Assembly (NCBI GenBank): GCA_963752815.1
Contig: CAVVZI010000007.1
Location: 1-64,000, forward strand
DNA from: Sva-07 sp963752815
GTDB lineage: Bacteria; Actinomycetota; Acidimicrobiia; Acidimicrobiales; Ilumatobacteraceae
Direction of reading: 5' to 3'
DNA: 64,000 nt
Of this stretch, positions 27,241 through 35,422 are shown one piece after another. How positions within the stretch are numbered: position 1 is the stretch's first letter; every line of letters starts with the position of its first letter. Below the pieces are notes generated by a model, which was given only the letters and a program-made list of their open reading frames with translations, made no database searches and was not told the origin of the DNA. The position numbers and the translations under genes are program-made.

Positions 27241-27603
27241 CCCTGGAACAGACCGACGCCCGCCGAGACGGCCAGGGCGATGACGAGGATCAGCACGAAC
27301 GGCAGGCCGCTGCGCTCGTGGAGCGCGGCCACGATGCAGGCCGCGAACCCCATCACGGAAGCAACCGACAGGTCGATCTCGCCGGCGATGATCACGAACG
27401 TCATCGCGATGACGACGATGATCTTCTCGATCGACAGCTCGAACAGGTTCACGAAGTTGTCGACGCCGAGATACCCGTCCGACTGCGCGATGTTGAAAGA
27501 CGAACGAAGCAAGGAGGACCGCCGAGAGCAGGATCGTCCAACTGCGCTGAAGGGCCCAATCACGCATCGCCGGCGATCCCTCCGATCGCGGTGTGCCGCT
27601 CAC
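27225..27603 (-). pseudogene. Rhamnose-type ABC permease (second), 3'-truncated and frameshifted
   Basis: From the GTG at 27603 the first residues are SGTPRSEGSPAMRDWALQRS and a membrane helix; after a frameshift near 27500 the RbsC-like core follows: YLGVDNFVNLFELSIEKIIVV, TFVIIAGEIDLSVASVMGFA, and ALAVSAGVGLFQGLVT. FVIIAGEIDLSVA is the diagnostic permease motif. Only about 120 of an expected 330 residues remain; the sequence ends against the truncated methyltransferase, read on the other strand. It follows the first permease by 3 bp, so it was the last gene of the transporter operon. Confidence 0.75.
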
Positions 27604-27606
27604 TCT

Positions 27607-28671
27607 TCAGCCCGCTCCGCGGCGGAACCGCTTGTTGACGACGAGATCGAGGATGATCGCCCCCAGGATCAGCGCGCCCAGCACGGCAGTCGCGCCAGAA
27701 CACGCTCACCTGCGGAACGCGAACCAGACCCAGGCTCAGGTCGAGGATCTCGATCAGGATCGCCCCGAGGAAGGCACCGATCACCGTGCCCGATCCGCCC
27801 TGGATGCTCACGCCCCCCACGACCGCGGCGGCGATGGCCGCCAGCTCGAACGATGCCCCGGCGGTGACGTTGACCGTGCCGAACTGCCCGAGGAACATGA
27901 AGCCGGCCAATCCCGCGAGCGCCCCGCACACCACGAACGCGGTGAGGGTGATGCGGGCCTGCGGCAGCCCGACCTGGCGAGCCGCGTCCGGATTGGAACC
28001 GACCGCGTACACCATGCGCCCGACCCGCAGCCGACCGAGGATGACCTGCAGCACGATCGCAACGACGAGCGCGATCACGAACATCAGCCGGAGGTCGAAG
28101 TCGCCGAAACTGCACGAGCGTGTTCCGCGGGAGATTGACGACCCAGTCGGGCAGATCGGCCGTGACGATCGTCTGTCCACCGGCGACGCTCCCGCGACCG
28201 CGTCAGCACCGCCCTGAAGATCGCCAGCGTGCCGAGCGTGACGATGATCGCCGGCACCTTGGCGTAGGCGACGAGCACGCCGTTCACGAGACCGAGCGCG
28301 GCGCCGATCGCGGCGGCGAGCAGCACGGCCACCACCGCGGGCAGACCGTTGTGGGACGACAGCACGTCACCCGTCACGAACGCCGACACACCGAGGATCG
28401 AGCCCACCGAGAGATCGACCTGGCGGGCGATGATCACCACCGACTCGCCGGCGGCGAGCAGTGCCGTGATGGCGACGCTGATCGCGATCCGGTTGAACAG
28501 CCGGCCCTCGAGGTAGTTGTCGATGACGAGGTTGAACAGCAGCAGCGACAGCACGATCAGCCCGACGAGCGTGAGTTCCTTGACGCGCTCGGGCCCCGAC
28601 CAGGAACCGCGTTGGCGCACCTCGGGCTCGGGAGCCTCGCTCACGACCAACGTGCCAACGGTCGAGGTCAC
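27607..28671 (-). pseudogene. Rhamnose-type ABC permease (first), frameshifted but full length
   Basis: The GTG at 28671 overlaps the ATPase stop by 4 bp. The sequence shows two-thirds of an RbsC-like permease in one frame (LTLVGLIVLSLLLFNLVIDNYL, ESVVIIARQVDLSVGSILGVS, VPAIIVTLGTLAIFRAVLTRS), a broken middle (TIVTADLPDWVVNLPRN), and then DFDLRLMFVIALVVAIV, MVYAVGSNPDAARQVGLP and RVPQVSVFWRD, ending NKRFRRGAG at 27607. At least three shifts are needed, near 28195, 28110 (an extra T in a TTT run) and 27690. The repaired product of about 350 residues is normal. It should form the membrane channel with the second permease. Confidence 0.75.
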
Positions 28672-30182
28672 TGTCCACCAACCGCGGCGAGCATGACGCG
28701 CTCCTGGTCGAACTGATCGAAATCGAGCGTGACGGCCTGGTGCCCCTCGCGCATGACGAGGATGCGATCGCTCATGGCCAACACCTCGGGCAGGTCGGAG
28801 GAGATCAGGATCACCGCCATGCCGGACCGGGCGAGGTCGTCGACGAGGCGGTGGACGTCGGCCTTGGCACCGACATCGATGCCCCGCGTCGGTTCGTCGA
28901 GTATCAGGACCCGCGGCTCGGTGTTGAGCCACTTCGCGATCATCACCTTCTGTTGATTCCCGCCGGACAGGTTGGCCACGGGAGTGTGGAGGCTGGGGGT
29001 GCGGATCGACAGCGCTGAGCGGAAACGTTCGGCGACCTCGAGCTCAGCCGACGTGTCGACGAGCCGGAGCGCGTTCGTGTAGCGATGCAGGATCGGCAGG
29101 GAGATGTTGGCGGCGACCGACTGCGGCATGCTCAGGCCGAGCTTCCGGCGATCCTCCGACAGGTAGGCGACTCCGTGGCGCACGGCGTCCTGGGGCGAAC
29201 GGATCGTCACCTGCTCACCGGCGATCTCGACGGTTCCCTGGTCGGCCGGTGCGATGCCGAACAGGGCCAGGCCGATGTCGGTCCGGCCCGCGCCGACCAG
29301 TCCGGCCAGGCCCAGCACCTCGCCGTGGCGGACTTCGAAGGTCACGCCACTGAAGACCCCGCTGCGCCCGAGGTTGCGAACCGACAGTGCGACGTCACCC
29401 AGGTCGTGGCGGGTACGGACGAAGAACTCTCCGAGGTCGCGCCCGACCATCTCCTTGACGGCGATCGTCTCGTTGGTCTCACCGACCGGCCACGTGGAGA
29501 TGTGGCGGCCGTCGCGGAACACGCTCACGCGGTCGGAGATCGCGAACACCTCGTCGAGGCGATGGGTGATGAACAGCACGGCGACGCCCGCCGAACGCAG
29601 CTGTTCGACCTGTCGGAACAGTCGCTCGACCTCGTGCGCGGACAGGGCGGCCGTCGGCTCGTCCATGATCAGCACGCGCACGTCCTGGGTCATCGCCTTG
29701 GCGATCTCGACCGCCTGTTGTTCACCGACGGTCAGCGTGCTCGCCGGAGCGTTCGGGTCGAGATCGACGTCGAGCGCCCGGAGCACCTCGCGCGCATCAC
29801 GCCGCAGGCGCCGCCAGCTGACCACGCGGCCGCGGTTGCGGTGGCCCATGAAGATGTTCTCGGCGACCGTCAGGTCGGGGAAGATCAACGGCTCCTGATA
29901 GATCGCCACCACGCCGTGCCGCTGCGCGTCGGCGGGCGACTTGATGTGGACCGCCTCGCCATTGATCAGGAGTTCGCCCGAGTCGGCCGTGTAGAGGCCG
30001 GTCATGATCTTGATCAGGGTCGACTTGCCGGCACCGTTCTCTCCGAGGAGGGCGTGCACTTCGCCCGCGTGCAGCGCGATGTGCGCACCGTCGAGCGCGC
30101 GCGTGCCGCCGAAGCTCTTGGTCACATCGCGCATCTCGAGCACCGCAGTGCGCACGTGCGCGGAGTCGTCAACAGGCGACAA
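28668..30182 (-). CDS. Sugar ABC transporter ATP-binding protein, two nucleotide-binding domains (RhaT/RbsA type)
   Basis: A 504-residue protein with two ABC ATPase domains. Domain 1 has Walker A GENGAGKST, signature LTVGEQQAVEIAK and Walker B VLIMDEPTAAL. Domain 2 starts near DVALSVRNLGRSGVFSGV and has the degenerate Walker A region LAGLVGAGRTDIG, signature NLSGGNQQKVMIAKW and Walker B VLILDEPTRGIDVGAK. This is the usual CUT2 sugar layout. It is the first gene of a minus-strand operon that continues into two permeases, and a LacI-type operator sits 27-38 bp upstream. No periplasmic binding protein is present; it was probably beyond the truncated end. Confidence 0.9.
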   Translation of the reverse strand: MSPVDDSAHVRTAVLEMRDVTKSFGGTRALDGAHIALHAGEVHALLGENGAGKSTLIKIMTGLYTADSGELLINGEAVHIKSPADAQRHGVVAIYQEPLIFPDLTVAENIFMGHRNRGRVVSWRRLRRDAREVLRALDVDLDPNAPASTLTVGEQQAVEIAKAMTQDVRVLIMDEPTAALSAHEVERLFRQVEQLRSAGVAVLFITHRLDEVFAISDRVSVFRDGRHISTWPVGETNETIAVKEMVGRDLGEFFVRTRHDLGDVALSVRNLGRSGVFSGVTFEVRHGEVLGLAGLVGAGRTDIGLALFGIAPADQGTVEIAGEQVTIRSPQDAVRHGVAYLSEDRRKLGLSMPQSVAANISLPILHRYTNALRLVDTSAELEVAERFRSALSIRTPSLHTPVANLSGGNQQKVMIAKWLNTEPRVLILDEPTRGIDVGAKADVHRLVDDLARSGMAVILISSDLPEVLAMSDRILVMREGHQAVTLDFDQFDQERVMLAAVGGQ

Positions 30183-30208
30183 TCGCTCCCCTCCCTCTCG
30201 AGCGTTTT

Positions 30209-30220
30209 TGAAACGCTTCA
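30209..30220 (-). promoter_or_regulatory. LacI-family operator before the sugar ABC operon
   Basis: TGAAACGCTTCA at 30209-30220 is a 12-bp near-palindrome with the central CG typical of LacI/GalR operators. The same 12 bases occur at 31398-31409 before the isomerase gene. It lies 27 bp upstream of the ATPase start codon, well placed to block transcription. The adjacent LacI-family gene is the natural ligand-responsive repressor. Confidence 0.8.
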
Positions 30221-30302
30221 GTCAGAGTAGAAAGAAGCCTCGCCGTTGTCAAGGAAGCGGCAAGGGCCGGCCGGCCAGCGGTCGAAACGTCGGCCGGCGC
30301 GC

Positions 30303-31328
30303 TCAGGACTTGGTGGCGGTCGAGGCCCTGGCGACCAACTCGGGTGAGAACACCACCTGTTCGTGCACGTGCTCGCTGCCGCGCTCGGCTTCGTCGAGCA
30401 GCAACCGTGCGGCGGTACGCCCGAGTTCGTGGCGTGGCTGAGCGACGGAGCTCAACGGCACCGCCGCGGCCGCCGCGTACTCGATGTCGTCGTAGCCCAC
30501 GATCGCCATGTCGTCAGGCACGGCGACACCGTGCTGCGTGAGGTGCTGCAGCAGACCGACCGCGACGAGGTCGTTGGCGCAGAACGCCGCCGTCGGCCGG
30601 CGCCGCAACGGGATGCCCATCAGCTTCTCGCCCGCCTGGCGACCGTCGGCGAACGTGAGCCCGACCGTCGGGATCACCGTCAGCGCGTCGCCACCGAGTC
30701 CGGCGCGGGCGATCGCCCGCTCAGCGCCGCTCTGGCGGTCGGCCACCTGGGGGATCGTGATCGGCCCACCGATGAAGGCGATCCGTCGATGGCCCCGCTC
30801 CACCAGGTGCTCGACGGCCAGGTCGCCGCCCTCCACGTCGTCGACGCCGACGGCACACCACTCCGGCGGCCCACCGCGCATCAGCCGATCGACGAAGACC
30901 AGCGGGATCCCGCGACGGAGGAGATGGGCGATCCTCGGGTTGGTGGGGTCAACGGCCGTGATCAACACGCCGCGCGCTCGGAGCTCGGCGAGATCGCGCA
31001 GGTATTCGTCCTCGCGCTCGGGGTCCTGATCGCTGTCGCACAGGAACAGGGAGAGCCCGTGCTGGCGGATCGTCTCCTCGACGCCCCTGGCGACATCGGT
31101 GAAGAACGGGTTCGCCGCGTCGAGCGCGACATAGGCGACGAATCGGCTGCGGCCGGCCTTGAGCTGCCGGGCGGAGCCGTTCGGTACGAAGCCCAGCTCG
31201 GCGATGGCGGTCTCGACCTTGCGCCGGGTCACCGACCGGACGAGATCTGGACGGTTGAGCACGTTCGAGACGGTGCCGATCGAAACACCGGCGAGCGCAG
31301 CGACATCCTTCATGCTCGCGTGGCTCAT
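30303..31328 (-). CDS. LacI-family transcriptional regulator of the rhamnose-type locus
   Basis: A 341-residue LacI/GalR regulator. The helix-turn-helix and hinge are MKDVAALAGVSIGTVSNVLN and GFVPNGSARQLKAGRS. The periplasmic-binding-protein-like effector domain follows (YVALDAANPFFTDVARGVEE, GIPLVFVDRL, RRIAFIGG, AAFCANDLVAVGLLQ, AIVGYDDIEYAAAAAVPLSSV). It lies between the transporter operon and the isomerase, and two identical LacI-type operators flank it. It most likely represses both units until the sugar is present; the sugar is inferred from RhaI to be L-rhamnose or a close relative. Confidence 0.9.
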   Translation of the reverse strand: MSHASMKDVAALAGVSIGTVSNVLNRPDLVRSVTRRKVETAIAELGFVPNGSARQLKAGRSRFVAYVALDAANPFFTDVARGVEETIRQHGLSLFLCDSDQDPEREDEYLRDLAELRARGVLITAVDPTNPRIAHLLRRGIPLVFVDRLMRGGPPEWCAVGVDDVEGGDLAVEHLVERGHRRIAFIGGPITIPQVADRQSGAERAIARAGLGGDALTVIPTVGLTFADGRQAGEKLMGIPLRRRPTAAFCANDLVAVGLLQHLTQHGVAVPDDMAIVGYDDIEYAAAAAVPLSSVAQPRHELGRTAARLLLDEAERGSEHVHEQVVFSPELVARASTATKS

Positions 31329-31397
31329 CGTTCGGCCCTCATTCCCATCGCTTCCCCATCGCGCGTTGACAGTCGATGATCCGTGAGCGTACTTTAT

Positions 31398-31409
31398 TGA
31401 AACGCTTCA
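31398..31409 (+). promoter_or_regulatory. LacI-family operator before rhaI
   Basis: TGAAACGCTTCA at 31398-31409 repeats exactly the operator of the ABC operon, with T before it in both. It lies 31 bp upstream of the isomerase ATG and overlaps the AT-rich TACTTTATT stretch that is the likely -10 region. It is also 70 bp from the LacI gene start, so it may contribute to autoregulation. Confidence 0.8.
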
Positions 31410-31439
31410 TTGGACGTGGAACGGGCATCGAGGATCTGC

Positions 31440-32606
31440 ATGACGTTGACCAGCGACGTACTTCGTCGGCTCGAAGACCAGGAGATCGAGGTGCCGTCAT
31501 GGGCGTTCGGCAACTCCGGCACGAGGTTCAAGGTGTTCGCGCAGCCCGGGGTGCCACGCGATCCGTTCGAGAAGGTGGCCGATGCCGCCCAGGTCCATGC
31601 GATGACCGGTCTCGCTCCGAGCGTCGCGCTGCACATCCCCTGGGACGACGTCGACGATTTCGCGAAGCTCGGCGAGCACGCCGCGTCGCTCGGATTGCGA
31701 CTGGGCACGATCAACTCGAACACGTTCCAGGACGACGTGTACAAGCTCGGCAGTTTGGCGCATCCCGACGCAGCCATTCGGCAGCGCGCGATCGACCATC
31801 ACTACCGGTGCATCGAGATCATGCACGAGACCGGATCGTCCGACCTGAAGATCTGGCTCGCCGACGGCACCAACTATCCAGGCCAGGACGACATCCGTGG
31901 TCGGCAGGAGCGACTCGCGGAGGCGTTGGCGACGATCTACGCGCGGCTCGACGAGACCCAGCGGCTGGTGCTCGAGTACAAGTTCTTCGAACCGGCCTTC
32001 TACCACATGGATGTTCCCGACTGGGGCACGTCGTACGTGCACTGTGCGTCGCTCGGGAGCCGGGCGGTGGTGTGCCTCGACACGGGTCACCACGCGCCGG
32101 GGACCAACATCGAGTTCATCGTCGCCCAACTCCTGCGGTTGGGCAAGCTCGGTTCGTTCGACTTCAACTCGAGGTTCTACGCCGACGACGACCTGATCGT
32201 CGGTGCGGCCGATCCGTTCCAGCTGTTCCGAATTCTGCACGAGGTGAACCGCGGCGGCGGCTTCGAGGCGAGCTCCGGTGTGGTGTTCATGCTCGACCAG
32301 TGCCACAACATCGAGCCCAAGGTCCCCGGCCAGATCCGGAGCGTGCTGAACGTGCAGGAGATGACGGCCCGTGCCCTCTCGGTCGACGCCGACGCGCTCA
32401 CGGTCGCCCAGCGCGACGGCGACGTGCTGGGCGCCAATCAGGTCCTGATGGATGCCTTCTACACCGACGTGCGCCCGGCGCTCGCCGACTGGCGTGAGCA
32501 ACGCGGTCTGCCCCGCGACCCGCTCGCCGCCTACGCGGCGTCCGGCTACCAGGCCGAGATCGAATCGACGCGGGTCGGCGGCGCCCAGGCCGGCTGGGGC
32601 GCCTGA
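31440..32606 (+). CDS. rhaI: L-rhamnose isomerase, RhaI (Pseudomonas stutzeri) type
   Basis: A 388-residue TIM-barrel isomerase of the broad-specificity rhamnose isomerase subtype. It shows EVPSWAFGNSGTRFKVFAQPG, HIPWDDVDDF, GTINSNTFQDD, KIWLADGTNYPGQ, LEYKFFEPAFYHMDVPDWG, CLDTGHHAPGTNIEFIVAQ, FDFNSRFYADDDLIVG and FMLDQCHNIEPK. Glu, Asp and His residues in the last four segments bind the catalytic metals. It converts L-rhamnose to L-rhamnulose, the first step of catabolism. The ATG at 31440 lies 31 bp from the operator. Kinase and aldolase partners are not in the window. Confidence 0.9.
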   Translation: MTLTSDVLRRLEDQEIEVPSWAFGNSGTRFKVFAQPGVPRDPFEKVADAAQVHAMTGLAPSVALHIPWDDVDDFAKLGEHAASLGLRLGTINSNTFQDDVYKLGSLAHPDAAIRQRAIDHHYRCIEIMHETGSSDLKIWLADGTNYPGQDDIRGRQERLAEALATIYARLDETQRLVLEYKFFEPAFYHMDVPDWGTSYVHCASLGSRAVVCLDTGHHAPGTNIEFIVAQLLRLGKLGSFDFNSRFYADDDLIVGAADPFQLFRILHEVNRGGGFEASSGVVFMLDQCHNIEPKVPGQIRSVLNVQEMTARALSVDADALTVAQRDGDVLGANQVLMDAFYTDVRPALADWREQRGLPRDPLAAYAASGYQAEIESTRVGGAQAGWGA

Positions 32607-32626
32607 CGTACGCCACGATGTAGTCG

Positions 32627-34021
32627 ATGGTCGACGCACGCGTGCTGCCGCGAGAGGATCGACCTCGTCGCGCACCCGGACCGACCGGCCGCAACAAGCT
32701 CCGCCTGATGCGGGCACTGTTGAGCGACCCGGCCCCGGCGCTCGATGAACTGCGCCGCGAGTACGGCCCGATCGTCGAGATCGGCGTCGGCGGGATGCGT
32801 CTCGCAGTCATCGGTGACCCTGCCGTCATGCGGGAGATGTTCGCCAAGGGCGCTGACGCCTACCGGTGGGGCCACCGTTACAACGTCGTGGGTGTCCGGC
32901 TCGTCGTCGGACCGGGTTCGATGATCGTGTCGGACGGAACGGACCATGCACGGCGGCGACGGGCGTCGCAGAGCGCGTTCAGCCGTCCGCGGCTCGACGG
33001 TCTCATCCCGATGATCGTGAACAGGACCGACCTCGCCATCGATGCGCTGGCGCGATCGTCCTCGCCGGGTCAGGAGCTCGACCTGTATCCCGTCGGGCGC
33101 GCCCTGATTCTCGGCATCACCCTCGACGCCTTCTTCGGCCCGCGCCTGGCGGCTCGCGCCGGCGAGATCGGCGGCTTGTTGCAGCGTCCTCAGGACTTCC
33201 TCGAGGCACCGGTCTTCGAGCAGTTGCCACGACCGTGGCCGTTCAGCCGACGGGGGAAGGTGCGCCGCGACCGAGGCGCCCTCGACCAGATCGTCGATGA
33301 GGAGATCGCACTCCGTCGCGCTGACCCGTCGGCCGCCCGGGACGACCTGCTGGGCGCACTGATCGCCGACGACTCGCTCTCGATCGACGAGATCCGTGAT
33401 CAAGCGGCCACGGCGATCGGTGCCGGCTTCGACACCACGTCCGCGGCGCTGGCGTGGATGCTGGTTCGCGTGTCCCGGTCGCCCGGCGCGTGGGCGCGGC
33501 TGAAGGCCGAAGCCGACGACGTGCTCGGTCGTCCTGGATCGGAGGCGCACGGCGACCGATCCACGCTCACCGGTCTCACGTACTCGCGCAACGTGGTCCA
33601 GGAGTCGCTGCGGCTGCACCCCGCCGGCCTGGTCGGAGTGCGACAGGCAGCTCGGGACATCGACCTGGGCGGCTACACCGTTCGGCGTGGCACGCTCGTC
33701 GTGTGGTCGCCCCACCTCGCCGGGCGAGACGCGGCGACGTGGACCGATCCGCTGCGCTTCGACCCGGACCGCTTCGTCGGGCTCACGTCCGAGCAGCAGG
33801 CACTCGCCGATCAGGCGTGGGTGCCGTTCGGGCGCGGGCCCCACATGTGCCTCGGCTTCGCGCTCGCCCAGATGGAACTGACCTTGATCATCAGCCGCAT
33901 GGCCCAGCGACTCGTTGCGGCGTCGTCATCCGACGTGCCACGACCCGTCGGGATGGTCGTCAACCGTCCCACCGGCGGAGCGGTCGTCCAGTTGACGACA
34001 TTCGCCGGAGACATCCGGTGA
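32627..34021 (+). CDS. Cytochrome P450
   Basis: A 464-residue P450. The I-helix oxygen-binding motif is GAGFDTTS, the K-helix ExxR is ESLR, the PERF region appears as FDPDRFVG, and the heme loop FGRGPHMCLG carries the axial ligand Cys408. The sequence is soluble, without an N-terminal membrane anchor, as is usual in bacteria. A ferredoxin gene follows 91 bp downstream and is the probable electron donor. It begins 20 bp after rhaI, but the function looks unrelated. The substrate is unknown; fatty acid, steroid or terpene hydroxylation are options. Confidence 0.9.
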   Translation: MVDARVLPREDRPRRAPGPTGRNKLRLMRALLSDPAPALDELRREYGPIVEIGVGGMRLAVIGDPAVMREMFAKGADAYRWGHRYNVVGVRLVVGPGSMIVSDGTDHARRRRASQSAFSRPRLDGLIPMIVNRTDLAIDALARSSSPGQELDLYPVGRALILGITLDAFFGPRLAARAGEIGGLLQRPQDFLEAPVFEQLPRPWPFSRRGKVRRDRGALDQIVDEEIALRRADPSAARDDLLGALIADDSLSIDEIRDQAATAIGAGFDTTSAALAWMLVRVSRSPGAWARLKAEADDVLGRPGSEAHGDRSTLTGLTYSRNVVQESLRLHPAGLVGVRQAARDIDLGGYTVRRGTLVVWSPHLAGRDAATWTDPLRFDPDRFVGLTSEQQALADQAWVPFGRGPHMCLGFALAQMELTLIISRMAQRLVAASSSDVPRPVGMVVNRPTGGAVVQLTTFAGDIR

Positions 34022-34112
34022 CCGCACGACCAGCACCACCGGACCACACGTCGCGGCACCGTTGCACCGTTCGGACCTGAGGAACATACTGAGCTCACGA
34101 TCGGAGTTCGCG

Positions 34113-34406
34113 ATGCAGGTATGGATCGATCAGGACTGTTGCACCGGCGCCGGGCTGTGCGTCGACCGGTGCCCCGACCTGTTCATCGTGCTGGAAGACG
34201 GCATCGGCTACGTCCGCGACGGCGATGCCGTGCTCACCGGTCCCGACCAGGTGGGCGCGGTGCCGCCCCGCCACGAGCGCGACGCGATCGATGCCGCCGA
34301 GCACTGCCCCGGTGAATGCATCTACGTCGAATGGGAGGTCCCGGCCGCACCTGACGACGAGGATGCGGACATCCAGGACGCCGACGTCATCGTCGGATCG
34401 GGCTGA
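34113..34406 (+). CDS. P450-associated ferredoxin
   Basis: A 97-residue acidic ferredoxin. MQVWIDQDCCTGAGLCVDRCPDLF gives the Cys cluster (DCCTGAGLCVDRCP) and AAEHCPGECIYVEWE the last ligand. The pattern CxxxxxC..C with a distal CP fits the single 3Fe-4S or 4Fe-4S ferredoxins that sit beside actinobacterial P450 genes. It should pass electrons to the neighbouring P450. No ferredoxin reductase is in the window. The ATG at 34113 is preceded by GGAG. Confidence 0.85.
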   Translation: MQVWIDQDCCTGAGLCVDRCPDLFIVLEDGIGYVRDGDAVLTGPDQVGAVPPRHERDAIDAAEHCPGECIYVEWEVPAAPDDEDADIQDADVIVGSG

Positions 34407-34434
34407 ACGACAGACCGAGCCGCTCGACCGTCCG

Positions 34435-35247
34435 TCAGGGGTTGCCTCCGAAACCGCAGGTGATGTCCGGGATGCAGTCGGACGTGTCGAGCACGGTGAC
34501 CGACGCGTTCGCCCCTTTGCGATCGAGCCTGAACCGCACCCAGGTGTGGTTGTTGGAGTCGTCAGACTCGCGCCAGTGGTTATCGGGGTCGGCCTCGTGC
34601 TCGAGGGTGTAGATGCCAGGTTCGAGACCGGTGACTTCGAGTTCCTGGCCCGGTGTCGAGTGGTGGTACTGGTCGCCCCAGCCGGGCGCGATGCCCTGCA
34701 GGTCGCCGTTGCACTCGAAGTAGGTGCGCGGGAAGTCCTTCTTGAAGGTGCCGGTGTCGCCGTAGTGCTTGACGTCGACGAGACAGAACGTCACCTTCGT
34801 GCCGGTCGCCTGGGACACCCCGGCCGCGTCGAGGATGGTGAACTCGGCCACCGCGTCCTGGTGCCAGTGGTTGTGCTCGGGATGGAACAAGGCGACACCA
34901 GCCTCTTGGGTGTCGACGACGTTTCCCTCGGCGTCGAGGATCTCCTGAACGGCATGAGTGCACTGCTCGTACTCGACGCCCTCGAGGACGCACGGCGCCA
35001 CCTGACCACCGCCGCGGATCTGGAGTGGCCCTGCGCCGATGTTGATGTGCGTGGTGCTGAATCGGAGGAACTCGCCCTGCTGGGTGTTCTGGATCTGGAG
35101 GTGGTGCGGGACCTCCTCGACGATGTCGGGCAGGAGGCCGGCGGTCGGCTCCGCCTCTGCGCCCGTGCCGTTCGTCGCTACCGCCACCGCGGCGACAATC
35201 AAGATTGCCGCGGCGGCAATGCCGCCCGTCGTCTGCCAGTGCTTCAC
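34435..35247 (-). CDS. Secreted lysyl-oxidase-family protein
   Basis: A 270-residue protein. Residues 1-26 are a signal peptide (a Lys start followed by AAAAILIVAAVAVA). The mature part is a lysyl-oxidase domain: VPHHLQIQNTQQGEFLRFST, GAGPLQIRG, and the copper-binding HPEHNHWH at residues 122-129. Lys160 (VDVKHYGD) and Tyr194 (WGDQYHH) are the pair expected to form the lysyl-tyrosyl quinone cofactor. Such enzymes oxidise peptidyl lysine to aldehyde, cross-linking proteins. Bacterial homologues are sparse and their substrates mostly unknown. Confidence 0.8.
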   Translation of the reverse strand: MKHWQTTGGIAAAAILIVAAVAVATNGTGAEAEPTAGLLPDIVEEVPHHLQIQNTQQGEFLRFSTTHINIGAGPLQIRGGGQVAPCVLEGVEYEQCTHAVQEILDAEGNVVDTQEAGVALFHPEHNHWHQDAVAEFTILDAAGVSQATGTKVTFCLVDVKHYGDTGTFKKDFPRTYFECNGDLQGIAPGWGDQYHHSTPGQELEVTGLEPGIYTLEHEADPDNHWRESDDSNNHTWVRFRLDRKGANASVTVLDTSDCIPDITCGFGGNP

Positions 35248-35385
35248 TGTGCCCGCCTTCCGGTAACCCGCCGATGGTGTGGGGCATTGTCCCAGGCGCC
35301 GGTCGCGGCGTCAACGACCGGACACCACGCGCGGGTCACACGTCTGACGTCGACGGGTCCACCACGGTCCGCCACCGCCGAATGA

Positions 35386-35422
35386 GTGAACAATGTGCGC
35401 ACATGGACCGCAGATTGATCAC
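35386..35422. repeat. Dispersed hairpin element, type B copy 2 (opposite orientation)
   Basis: The left arm GTGAACAATGTGCG (35386-35399), a 9-nt loop CACATGGAC and the right arm CGCAGATTGATCAC (35409-35422) form a stem with a G-G mismatch at the position where copy 1 has C-C. That is what an inverted copy of the same ancestor would show. The hutI stop codon (35419-35421) lies inside the right arm. Confidence 0.65.

Noticed and set aside
26638..27867. A 409-residue methyltransferase
   Set aside because: Only the first ~197 residues match the family; the remainder is antisense to two sugar-permease genes.
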